Assembly: GCA_910589135.1 (NCBI GenBank)
Contig: CAJUSL010000083.1
Span: forward strand, 1 to 5,164
Direction: 5' to 3'
Source of the DNA: an uncultured Eggerthellaceae bacterium
Lineage (GTDB): Bacteria > Actinomycetota > Coriobacteriia > Coriobacteriales > Eggerthellaceae
Length of the DNA: 5,164 nucleotides
The translations under genes were made by a program, and so were the position numbers. The notes under the pieces were generated by a model. The model was not told the DNA's origin. It did not search any database and saw nothing but the letters and a program-made list of their open reading frames with translations. Positions 1-5,164 of this stretch are shown here, piece after piece; position 1 is the stretch's first letter, and each line of letters begins with the position of its first letter.

Positions 1-65
1 GGTTAGTTCGAGGCGACGACGCGTCGGAGCGAGGGCATTCCGCGACTTGCACAAGGCCGAAGGCG
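1..65. other. Flank downstream of the SNF2 gene, no gene supported
   Basis: This short stretch lies beyond the 3' end of the minus-strand SNF2 gene. It contains a 10-base palindrome (CGACGCGTCG, 17-26) and a tiny GCC/GGC inverted repeat near 54-62, but no GC stem followed by a T-run on either strand. I therefore cannot call a terminator for the SNF2 gene. Open reading in both directions is too short to support a coding region. A neighbouring gene may begin just outside the window. Confidence 0.5.
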
Positions 66-3000
66 TCAATCGAACAGCAGGCCCTCCAGTTCGTCGCGGG
101 TCAGGCCCGACAGCGACGACAGCGACGTCTTGCCGATGACCGACCCGGCAAGGTGGGACTTCGCCTCCTGAAGGCGCAGGATGCGCTCCTCGATGGTGCC
201 CTTTGCGATGACCTTGTAGACGCTGACCATGTGCTCCTGCCCGATGCGGTGCGCGCGGTCGGTGGCCTGTTCCGTGGCGGCGGAGTTCCACCAGGGGTCG
301 GCGTGAACGACCACCGAGGCGCCGATGAGGTTGAGTCCCGTGCCGCCGGCCTTCAGCGACACCAGGAACAGCGGGACGTCGTTGCCGTTGAACTCGTTGA
401 CCAGGTGCATGCGCTCGCGCTTCGGCGTGGCTCCCGTTATCTCGTAATAGGCGACCCCTTCGGCGTCGAAGCGCTTCTTCAACAGGTCGAGGTAGCTGGT
501 GAACTGGGAGAACACGAGCGTCTTCTTGCCCGCGTCGCACGCCTCGGCCACCAGCTCGACGATCGCCTCGGTCTTCGACGACCCCAGGGCGTAGGAGTCG
601 TAGAGCAGCGACGGCTCGAGCGCGACCTGGCGCAGGCGCATGAGCTCGGCGAGCACATCGACCTTGACACCGGCGCTTGCCACGCGCCCCGCCTCGGTGC
701 GCCTGTTCGCGCGCGCTTCCCGCCGCTGGGCGAGCAGGTCCTCGCGCAGGCGCTGCTCGTGCGCGTCGTAGAGCTTCCTCTGCTCGTCGCCGAGCGCGAC
801 CATGACCACGTTCTCCTGCTTCTCGGGCAGCTCCTTCAGCACGTCCTGCTTCAGCCTGCGCAGCACGAAGGGGGCGATCAGGGCCTGGAAGCGCCGCGCC
901 ACGTCCTCGTCGCCGCCGATGATGTCGGCCTCGAAGCGACGCCGGAACTGCGCGTAGCTGCCGAGGAACCCCGGCATCAGGAAGTCGAAGATCGACCATA
1001 TCTCGGAGAGGCGGTTCTCGATGGGCGTGCCGGTGAGGGCGAACCGACCCTCGGCCTTCAGCCGCTTCACGGCGCGCGTGGTCTTCGTCGCGTGGTTCTT
1101 GATGAACTGCGCCTCGTCGAGCACGCAGGTGGAGTACTCGGCCTGCTGGAACGCCTCGGAGTCCATGCGCACGGCGTCGTAGGAGGCGACGAACACGTCC
1201 ACCCCTTCCGTCTCGCGCCTCTTGCGGCGCTGCGTCCTGTCGCCGTCGATGGCGCAGACGGCGAGCGCAGGCGCGAACTTTGCGAACTCCTCGACCCAGT
1301 TGTAGACGAGCGACGCCGGGCAGACGACCAGTGCGGGCCTCGCTGCGTCCTGCTCCTCGCGGACGGACGTCAGGTACGCGATCATCTGCAGCGTCTTGCC
1401 CAGGCCCATCTCGTCGGCGAGGATGCCGCCGAACCCGATGGAGGCGAGCTTCCTCATCCAGCGGAACCCGTCCACCTGGTAGGGGCGCAGCCGGTCCTTC
1501 AGCGCGGCGGGAGGCGCCCAGTCGTAGAGGGACTCGTTCTCGAATCGGCTTATGTAGGCGTCGAACGACTCGTCGCGCACCGCCTCCGCGTACTCGCGGT
1601 CCAGGAAGAAGGCCGCGTAGGTGGGAAGCTCGACCGATCCCGACGCGAGGTCCTGGGGCCTGATGCCGAGGTCGCGCGCCATGCGCTCCAGGTGCTCGAG
1701 GTCCATGTCGGCCAGCGATGCGAGCGCGCCGTCCTTCAGGCGGTGGAAGCGCTTGCGCTTCTGGTACGCCGCGAGCAGCGCGGCGAGCTCGTCGGCGGCC
1801 ATGTCGGTGGCGTGCACGTCCAGGTCGATGAGCCCGCCCGCCAGCGAAAGGCCCACCTGCACGCGCACGCGCCTGTCGGTGATGAGCCGGTCGAAGTCCG
1901 GCGTCGTGTACACGTCGCCGGCGGCCTGGAAGCGGGCGATGCCGTGGTAGAGCAGGTCCCCTGCGGCCTCCTCGTCGTCGAGCGGCAGCCGCATGGCGGC
2001 GGGGAAGTACGAGTACGCCATCTCGACCGCCTCGTCCTCGGCGCCCTCGTCGCGGTATTCCTGTCCGTCGCTGGGGACGTCCGCGGGGGCCTTGCCGGCC
2101 GCGCGCACGCCCGCAGGATCGCCCGATGCCGGGGCGAGGAGCGTGCGCTCGCCGTGGCCGTAGTCGACCCCGACGGTCAGCTCGATGGCCTCGTTTCTGC
2201 CCGATCCGGTGCGGTCGAAGTAGAAGGCGAACCGCGCGTCGCGGGGGCGCAGCGCGTCCAGCGCCGCGGGGGCGGCCACGCTCATGCGCTCCTCCAACAT
2301 GGGAAGGACGTTCGAGCAGAAGCCCGGCAGGTCCTCCGGCGCGACGACCAGCTCGTCGTCGGCGGAGGCGTACACGTCGCGCAGGAACGTGGCGGCGGGC
2401 GTGAAGGCGCTCGAGCAGCGGTATGCGTCGCCGTCGAGGAAGACGTAGGCGTGCTCCGACCCCACGGCGCAGACGACGCGCTCGTCCCTGACGAGCTGGT
2501 AGGCGCCGTCCTGGGCGGGGACGATCCTGAGCATGACCTGCGGGTCGGCGTCCCTGACGGTCATGTTGCAGCGCGCGCCACCGTCGCCCTCGAAGGAGAA
2601 CGCGGCGTCGCCGAGCGAGTCGAGCAGGCGCACGACCTCGGCCTCGCCGAGCGCCAGCTCGCGGCGCGGCGCGCCGTCGGACTGCGCCTTCTCGGCGATC
2701 AGCAGGGCGATTCCGCGCGACGTGTCGTCGAACGACTCGGGCGCGTGCACGAAGGCGAGCCTCTTGCCGTGCTCGTAGAACGAGCGCATGGCCACCGCCT
2801 CGCCGAACCCGCCGAGGTCGGACACGACGTACTTGGCGCCCAGCGCCTCGATGGTGGCCTTGAGCGACCACGACCCGAACTCGCAGGACACGGTGGCATG
2901 GAGGTGCGCCTCGCCGTCGGCCAGTGCGAACGCCTTCCTTCCGGGGGCGTGGTCAAGGTAGCGTTTGATGGAGCGGCTCGTGGAGACCTTGAACTGGTCG

Positions 3001-3323
3001 TCGAACCCCTGGAAGCTGGAGGGTTCGCGCATGAACGAGACCGCGAGCGCGACGGCGTGCTTGCACATCGAGTCGTGCTTCCGCGCGGCGGGGCACGTGC
3101 ATTCGTAGTCGACGATCGAGGAGCCCTCGGGGTCGGTCGCCAGATAGGTGTGGAAGTGCTCGGCGATGCCGCTGGACGACCTCACGTCCGCCGACACGTC
3201 GCAGGACTGCCTTCCCGCGGCGTAGCGGCGCTCGACGACGCTGCCTTCGCGCTCGGCGAGCTGGCGTCCCCGCTCGAACGACTTCGCGTTCGAGTTGTGC
3301 ACGATATCGGACGTTGAGAACAA
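66..3323 (-). CDS. SWIM zinc finger-containing SNF2-family DNA helicase/ATPase
   Basis: A complete 1085-residue cytosolic protein of the bacterial SWIM-SNF2 type, predicted to be an ATP-driven double-stranded DNA translocase. The N-terminus has a SWIM zinc finger with ligands C75, C77, C87 and H89 (CxCx9CxH). Residues ~100-600 form a poorly conserved middle region, probably the SNF2-helicase-associated domain of bacterial homologues, with an Ala/Asp/Glu-rich linker at ~396-432. The C-terminal half is the two-lobed SNF2 ATPase: LRPYQ (612-616), Walker A DEMGLGKT (637-644), Walker B DEAQ (736-739), LTGTP (763-767), FSQF (938-941), GGTGLNL (993-999) and DRAHRIGQ (1022-1029). All catalytic motifs are intact. 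Length and domain order fit Firmicutes/Actinobacteria homologues such as the YwqA type. The start is TTG: an in-frame TAG lies five codons upstream, AGGAGA sits 8 bases upstream, and no ATG occurs before codon 86. The gene diverges from efp. Its physiological role is not established; DNA repair or transcription-complex recycling are possibilities only. Confidence 0.95.
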   Translation of the reverse strand: MFSTSDIVHNSNAKSFERGRQLAEREGSVVERRYAAGRQSCDVSADVRSSSGIAEHFHTYLATDPEGSSIVDYECTCPAARKHDSMCKHAVALAVSFMREPSSFQGFDDQFKVSTSRSIKRYLDHAPGRKAFALADGEAHLHATVSCEFGSWSLKATIEALGAKYVVSDLGGFGEAVAMRSFYEHGKRLAFVHAPESFDDTSRGIALLIAEKAQSDGAPRRELALGEAEVVRLLDSLGDAAFSFEGDGGARCNMTVRDADPQVMLRIVPAQDGAYQLVRDERVVCAVGSEHAYVFLDGDAYRCSSAFTPAATFLRDVYASADDELVVAPEDLPGFCSNVLPMLEERMSVAAPAALDALRPRDARFAFYFDRTGSGRNEAIELTVGVDYGHGERTLLAPASGDPAGVRAAGKAPADVPSDGQEYRDEGAEDEAVEMAYSYFPAAMRLPLDDEEAAGDLLYHGIARFQAAGDVYTTPDFDRLITDRRVRVQVGLSLAGGLIDLDVHATDMAADELAALLAAYQKRKRFHRLKDGALASLADMDLEHLERMARDLGIRPQDLASGSVELPTYAAFFLDREYAEAVRDESFDAYISRFENESLYDWAPPAALKDRLRPYQVDGFRWMRKLASIGFGGILADEMGLGKTLQMIAYLTSVREEQDAARPALVVCPASLVYNWVEEFAKFAPALAVCAIDGDRTQRRKRRETEGVDVFVASYDAVRMDSEAFQQAEYSTCVLDEAQFIKNHATKTTRAVKRLKAEGRFALTGTPIENRLSEIWSIFDFLMPGFLGSYAQFRRRFEADIIGGDEDVARRFQALIAPFVLRRLKQDVLKELPEKQENVVMVALGDEQRKLYDAHEQRLREDLLAQRREARANRRTEAGRVASAGVKVDVLAELMRLRQVALEPSLLYDSYALGSSKTEAIVELVAEACDAGKKTLVFSQFTSYLDLLKKRFDAEGVAYYEITGATPKRERMHLVNEFNGNDVPLFLVSLKAGGTGLNLIGASVVVHADPWWNSAATEQATDRAHRIGQEHMVSVYKVIAKGTIEERILRLQEAKSHLAGSVIGKTSLSSLSGLTRDELEGLLFD

Positions 3324-3342
3324 GGCCTGTTTCTCCTATAAT
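3314..3342 (+). promoter_or_regulatory. Sigma-70-type promoter for efp
   Basis: A -35 element TTGAGA (3314-3319) is separated by exactly 17 bases from a perfect -10 TATAAT (3337-3342). Only one of twelve hexamer bases differs from consensus, which is notable in such GC-rich DNA. Transcription would begin near 3348-3350, giving efp a leader of about 70 bases. The -35 lies inside codons 2-4 of the divergent SNF2 gene, and the spacer covers that gene's start codon and most of its ribosome binding site. A strong promoter suits a highly expressed translation factor. No start site has been measured. Confidence 0.8.
3332..3337 (-). promoter_or_regulatory. Ribosome binding site of the SNF2 gene (decides the TTG start)
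   Basis: Read on the minus strand this is AGGAGA, ending 8 bases before the TTG at 3323-3321. The strong match and good spacing support TTG as the genuine start. The only other early option is the GTG at codon 8 (Val8), and no ATG appears until codon 86. The site shares base 3337 with the -10 box of the opposing efp promoter. Confidence 0.8.
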
Positions 3343-3363
3343 TAGTGATTCGCAAACATCCAT

Positions 3364-3369
3364 ATTATC
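3364..3369 (-). promoter_or_regulatory. Possible -10 box of the SNF2 gene promoter
   Basis: On the minus strand this reads GATAAT, one base from the TATAAT consensus, inside the AT-rich island at about 3337-3375. It would start transcription near 3357 and give the SNF2 mRNA a leader of about 34 bases that includes the AGGAGA site. No good -35 hexamer is found 16-18 bases upstream (for example GAATGC at 17), so any such promoter would be weak or activator-dependent. An adjacent offset reading, TAATAT (3362-3367), is equally possible. Confidence 0.35.
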
Positions 3370-3407
3370 ATTTAGAACTGGGGTGCGCATTCCCTGCGGC
3401 ATCCTGC

Positions 3408-3413
3408 AAGGAG
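3408..3413 (+). promoter_or_regulatory. Ribosome binding site of efp
   Basis: AAGGAG lies 5 bases upstream of the ATG at 3419. This fixes the efp start there, although the frame stays open upstream to 3314 (including a GTG at 3383 and a TTG at 3314). Those upstream codons have no comparable site, and the TTG at 3314 is part of the -35 element. Confidence 0.85.
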
Positions 3414-3418
3414 CGAAG

Positions 3419-3982
3419 ATGGCAACGGTATCCACGGCAGACTTCAAGAACGGCATGTGCATCGTCAACAACGGCAAGATGTGCACCATCGTCGAGTTCC
3501 AGCACGTCAAGCCCGGCAAGGGCGGGGCGTTCGTGCGCACCAAGCTCAAGGACATCAAGTCCGGCCGCGTGGTGGACTACACCTTCAACTCGGGCACCAA
3601 GTTCGACTCGGTGCGCCTCGAGACGTCGAAGCTGCAGTACCTCTACAACGACGGCGAGGACTACTACTTCATGGACAACGACACCTACGAGCAGCAGGCC
3701 ATTCCCGCCTCCACGGTGGGCGCCGCCTCGCAGTGGCTCAAGGAGAACGACGAGGCGTCGCTGCTGTATGCCGGCGACGAGCTCATCTCCATCGAGCCTC
3801 CCATGTTCGTCGAGCTCGAGGTCACCCACACCGAGCCCGGCTTCAAGGGCGACACGGCCACCAACACCACCAAGCCGGCCACGCTCGAGACCGGCGTCGA
3901 GCTGCAGGTCCCCACGTTCATCGAGATCGGCGACGTGCTGCAGATCGACACCCGCGACGGCCGCTTCATCAAGCGCGTCTAA
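3419..3982 (+). CDS. efp: Elongation factor P (EF-P)
   Basis: A complete 187-residue protein, about the usual EF-P length (188 in E. coli). EF-P binds between the ribosomal P and E sites and promotes peptide-bond formation at consecutive prolines. Three domains are expected: an N-terminal KOW-like domain (~1-65), an OB fold (~66-127) and a C-terminal OB fold (~129-187). The domain I loop reads KPGKGGAFVR (31-40), with K34 at the tip where other EF-Ps are modified. A lysine there rules out the arginine-rhamnosyl type. Domain III has the GDT loop (G144-D145-T146), the EF-P signature (K152, A154, G159, L162, V164-P165, I168, G171 in the expected spacing) and a C-terminus ending TRDGRFIKRV like E. 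coli's GEYVSR segment. The ATG is fixed by AAGGAG 5 bases upstream and removes an artefactual upstream extension. It has its own strong promoter and probably reads through into the carboxyltransferase gene 78 bases downstream. No modification enzyme gene is in view. Confidence 0.98.
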   Translation: MATVSTADFKNGMCIVNNGKMCTIVEFQHVKPGKGGAFVRTKLKDIKSGRVVDYTFNSGTKFDSVRLETSKLQYLYNDGEDYYFMDNDTYEQQAIPASTVGAASQWLKENDEASLLYAGDELISIEPPMFVELEVTHTEPGFKGDTATNTTKPATLETGVELQVPTFIEIGDVLQIDTRDGRFIKRV

Positions 3983-3996
3983 GGCGCGCCAGCAAC

Positions 3997-4014
3997 GAAG
4001 GGGCGCCCCCCTTC
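3997..4014 (+). other. Stem-loop after efp, not a canonical terminator
   Basis: A perfect 7-bp stem pairs GAAGGGG (3997-4003) with CCCCTTC (4008-4014) around a CGCC loop. It starts 14 bases after the efp stop codon. A run of C and then A follows instead of T, so intrinsic termination is unlikely to be efficient. It may stabilise or help process the efp 3' end, or give only partial attenuation before the carboxyltransferase gene. An 8-base palindrome GGCGCGCC (3983-3990) lies immediately before it and could compete for pairing with GCGCC at 4003-4007. Confidence 0.5.
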
Positions 4015-4021
4015 CCCCAAC

Positions 4022-4036
4022 CAGCCGCCATGGCTG
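4022..4036 (+). other. Small second hairpin in the efp-carboxyltransferase spacer
   Basis: CAGCC (4022-4026) pairs with GGCTG (4032-4036) around a five-base loop. It is too short and lacks a T-run, so it is not a terminator. It ends 13 bases before the ribosome binding site of the next gene and could modestly affect its accessibility. In GC-rich DNA a hairpin of this size may be chance. Confidence 0.3.
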
Positions 4037-4049
4037 CCTCCACGGAAAA

Positions 4050-4056
4050 GAGGTGA
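4050..4056 (+). promoter_or_regulatory. Ribosome binding site of the carboxyltransferase gene (decides the TTG start)
   Basis: GAGGTGA is a 7-base match to the anti-Shine-Dalgarno sequence, 4 bases before TTG at 4061 (7 bases counted from GAGG). It is 22 bases from the next candidate, ATG at 4079, which is too far. It therefore selects TTG. Confidence 0.75.
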
Positions 4057-4060
4057 GGAA

Positions 4061-5164
4061 TTGTCACGACTTCAGATAATGGACACGACCATCCGCGACG
4101 GCCAGCAGAGCCTGTGGGCCACGCGCATGCAGCTCGGCGACATGCTGCCCATCCTTCCCAAGATGGACAAGGTCGGGTACTGGGCCATCGAGGCATGGGG
4201 CGGCGCGACGTTCGACTCGTGCCTGCGCTTCCTTGACGAGAACCCCTGGGAGCGCCTGCGCTCCATCAAGGCGAACACGCCCAACACGCCGCTGGCCATG
4301 CTCTCGCGCGGCCAGAACCTCGTCGGCTACAAGCACTACTCGCGCGACATCGTCTTCCACTTCATCGAGGCCGCGCACCGCAACGGCATCGAGGTGTTCC
4401 GCGTGTTCGACGCGTTGAACGACATCCGCAACGTCGTCGACAACGCCGAGGCCATCAAGGGCTGCGGCGCGCACTTCGAGGGCGCCATCTCCTACACCAT
4501 CTCGCCCGTGCACACCCTCGACAGCTTCCTGGAGTACGGCCAGCAGCTGAAGGAGCTGGGCGCCGACAGCATCGCCATCAAGGACATGGCGGGCATGCTC
4601 ACGCCCTACCGCACCGAGCGTATGGTGAAGGCCTTCAACTCCGAGATAGGCCTGCCCGTGCACATCCACTGCCACTACGTCGGCGGCATGGCCCCGGCCA
4701 ACATCATCAAGGCCGCCGAGGCCGGCGCCGCCATCGCCGACACGGCCCACGCGCCGCTCGCCTTCGGCAACTCGCACCCCGCGGTGGAGATGATCGCCGC
4801 CGCCTTCCAGGAGTCGCGCTACGACACGGGGCTCGACCTGGAGCTGCTCTTCGAGATATCCGAGTACTGGGAGGAGATCCGCAAGCGCGGCCACTACAAG
4901 CGCGGCGTCAGCTCGCTCACCCACATGAAGGTCAACCTGCACCAGGTGCCCGGCGGCATGATGAGCAACCTCGTCAGCCAGCTGGAGGTGCAGAAGGCCG
5001 GCGACCGCCTGGCCGAGGTGATGCTGGAGATCCCGCGCGTGCGCGCCGAGGTGGGCTATCCGCCGCTGGTCACGCCGCTGTCGCAGATCGTGGGCACCCA
5101 GGCGGTGTTCAACGTGCTCACCGGCAAGCGCTGGAGCGTCATCTCCAAGGAGATGAAGGACTAC
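4061..5164 (+). CDS. Pyruvate/oxaloacetate carboxyltransferase (oxaloacetate decarboxylase alpha / pyruvate carboxylase subunit B family), 3' truncated by window
   Basis: The first 368 residues, cut by the window edge. The family moves a carboxyl group between biotin and pyruvate/oxaloacetate in a metal-centred TIM barrel: pyruvate carboxylase B, oxaloacetate decarboxylase alpha, or transcarboxylase 5S. Aligned from memory to known members, metal ligands are D13 (RDGQQS), K174 (IKDM, the carboxylated lysine), H203 and H205 (HCH). Substrate residues are Q16, R83 and Y90 (RGQNLVGY). S302 in PGGMMSNL sits where pyruvate carboxylase has a catalytic Thr. SQIVGTQAVFNVLTG (341-355) is the conserved barrel-to-C-terminal transition. 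The conserved C-terminal domain and any biotinyl domain would lie beyond 5164, so subunit type cannot be decided. The start is TTG with GAGGTGA upstream; an ATG at 4079 would delete most of the first strand (LQIMDTTIRD). No promoter is seen in the spacer, so co-transcription with efp is likely. Departures from usual motifs (RDAHQS to RDGQQS, HCHxTTG to HCHYVGG) suggest a divergent subfamily. Confidence 0.9.
   Translation, partial: MSRLQIMDTTIRDGQQSLWATRMQLGDMLPILPKMDKVGYWAIEAWGGATFDSCLRFLDENPWERLRSIKANTPNTPLAMLSRGQNLVGYKHYSRDIVFHFIEAAHRNGIEVFRVFDALNDIRNVVDNAEAIKGCGAHFEGAISYTISPVHTLDSFLEYGQQLKELGADSIAIKDMAGMLTPYRTERMVKAFNSEIGLPVHIHCHYVGGMAPANIIKAAEAGAAIADTAHAPLAFGNSHPAVEMIAAAFQESRYDTGLDLELLFEISEYWEEIRKRGHYKRGVSSLTHMKVNLHQVPGGMMSNLVSQLEVQKAGDRLAEVMLEIPRVRAEVGYPPLVTPLSQIVGTQAVFNVLTGKRWSVISKEMKDY

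Noticed and set aside
1..65. Start or end of another gene, and palindrome CGACGCGTCG
   Set aside because: No start codon with a ribosome binding site and no recognisable protein. A 10-base palindrome is expected by chance in such GC-rich sequence.
153..3317. Long plus-strand open frame of 1054 codons opposite the SNF2 gene
   Set aside because: It is in exact antisense register with a protein carrying every SNF2 motif. Its translation is Val/Arg/Gly/Leu/His-rich with no recognisable domain, its start lacks a ribosome binding site, and GC3 bias explains its openness.
66..3323. SNF2 ATPase as part of a phage-defence island (DISARM or Zorya-like)
   Set aside because: The neighbours are efp and a metabolic enzyme. 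No methylase, nuclease or other defence gene is visible, and the SWIM-SNF2 architecture is a common chromosomal family.
3393..3411. Possible hairpin CCTGC/GCAAGG in the efp leader that could hide the ribosome binding site
   Set aside because: The stem is only five pairs with a bulged A. It is too weak to claim a riboswitch or attenuator in a leader of about 70 bases.
3314..3418. N-terminal extension of EF-P starting at TTG 3314 or GTG 3383
   Set aside because: TTG 3314 is part of the -35 element and lies upstream of the predicted transcript start. GTG 3383 has no ribosome binding site. The ATG at 3419 has AAGGAG 5 bases upstream and gives the standard EF-P length and N-terminus.
4061..4080. 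TTGTCA plus GATAAT resembling a promoter at the carboxyltransferase start
   Set aside because: The two hexamers are only 8 bases apart instead of about 17, and they lie inside the coding start. They are a chance resemblance.
4064..4942. Minus-strand open frame opposite the carboxyltransferase
   Set aside because: It is a shadow of the real gene: Val/Leu/Gly/Ala/His-rich, with no motif and no supported start.

Overview
The window looks like ordinary chromosomal DNA from a GC-rich anaerobic actinobacterium. Coriobacteriia (Eggerthella, Gordonibacter or Adlercreutzia type) is my best guess. That guess rests on the very GC-rich third codon positions (about two thirds GC overall by eye), strong AGGAG-type ribosome binding sites, TTG starts, and a stand-alone pyruvate/oxaloacetate carboxyltransferase behind elongation factor P. 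No 16S or other marker gene is present, so the placement is inference.

Layout: (1) Positions 66-3323 on the minus strand hold one long gene for a 1085-residue SWIM-zinc-finger SNF2-family ATPase, complete from a TTG start to TGA. (2) Positions 3324-3418 are a short AT-rich divergent intergenic region. It carries a near-consensus sigma-70 promoter firing rightward into efp, and a weaker possible promoter firing leftward into the SNF2 gene. (3) Positions 3419-3982 on the plus strand encode elongation factor P, 187 residues, complete. (4) Positions 3983-4060 are a 78-base spacer with two GC-rich hairpins but no U-tract, so no convincing terminator. (5) From 4061 to the window end on the plus strand lies the first 368 residues of a carboxyltransferase of the oxaloacetate decarboxylase alpha / pyruvate carboxylase B / transcarboxylase 5S family. 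It starts at TTG and is cut by the window edge.

Functionally these are three housekeeping-type genes: a DNA-translocating ATPase of unclear physiological role, a translation factor that relieves polyproline stalling, and an enzyme linking pyruvate and oxaloacetate. efp and the carboxyltransferase are co-directional and probably share the efp promoter. I see no mobile element, CRISPR array, tRNA, rRNA or defence cluster, and no convincing previously undescribed system. The points most worth a second look are the EF-P loop (PGKGG rather than the actinobacterial PGKGP), the overlapping divergent promoter, the two TTG starts, and the variant active-site motifs of the carboxyltransferase.
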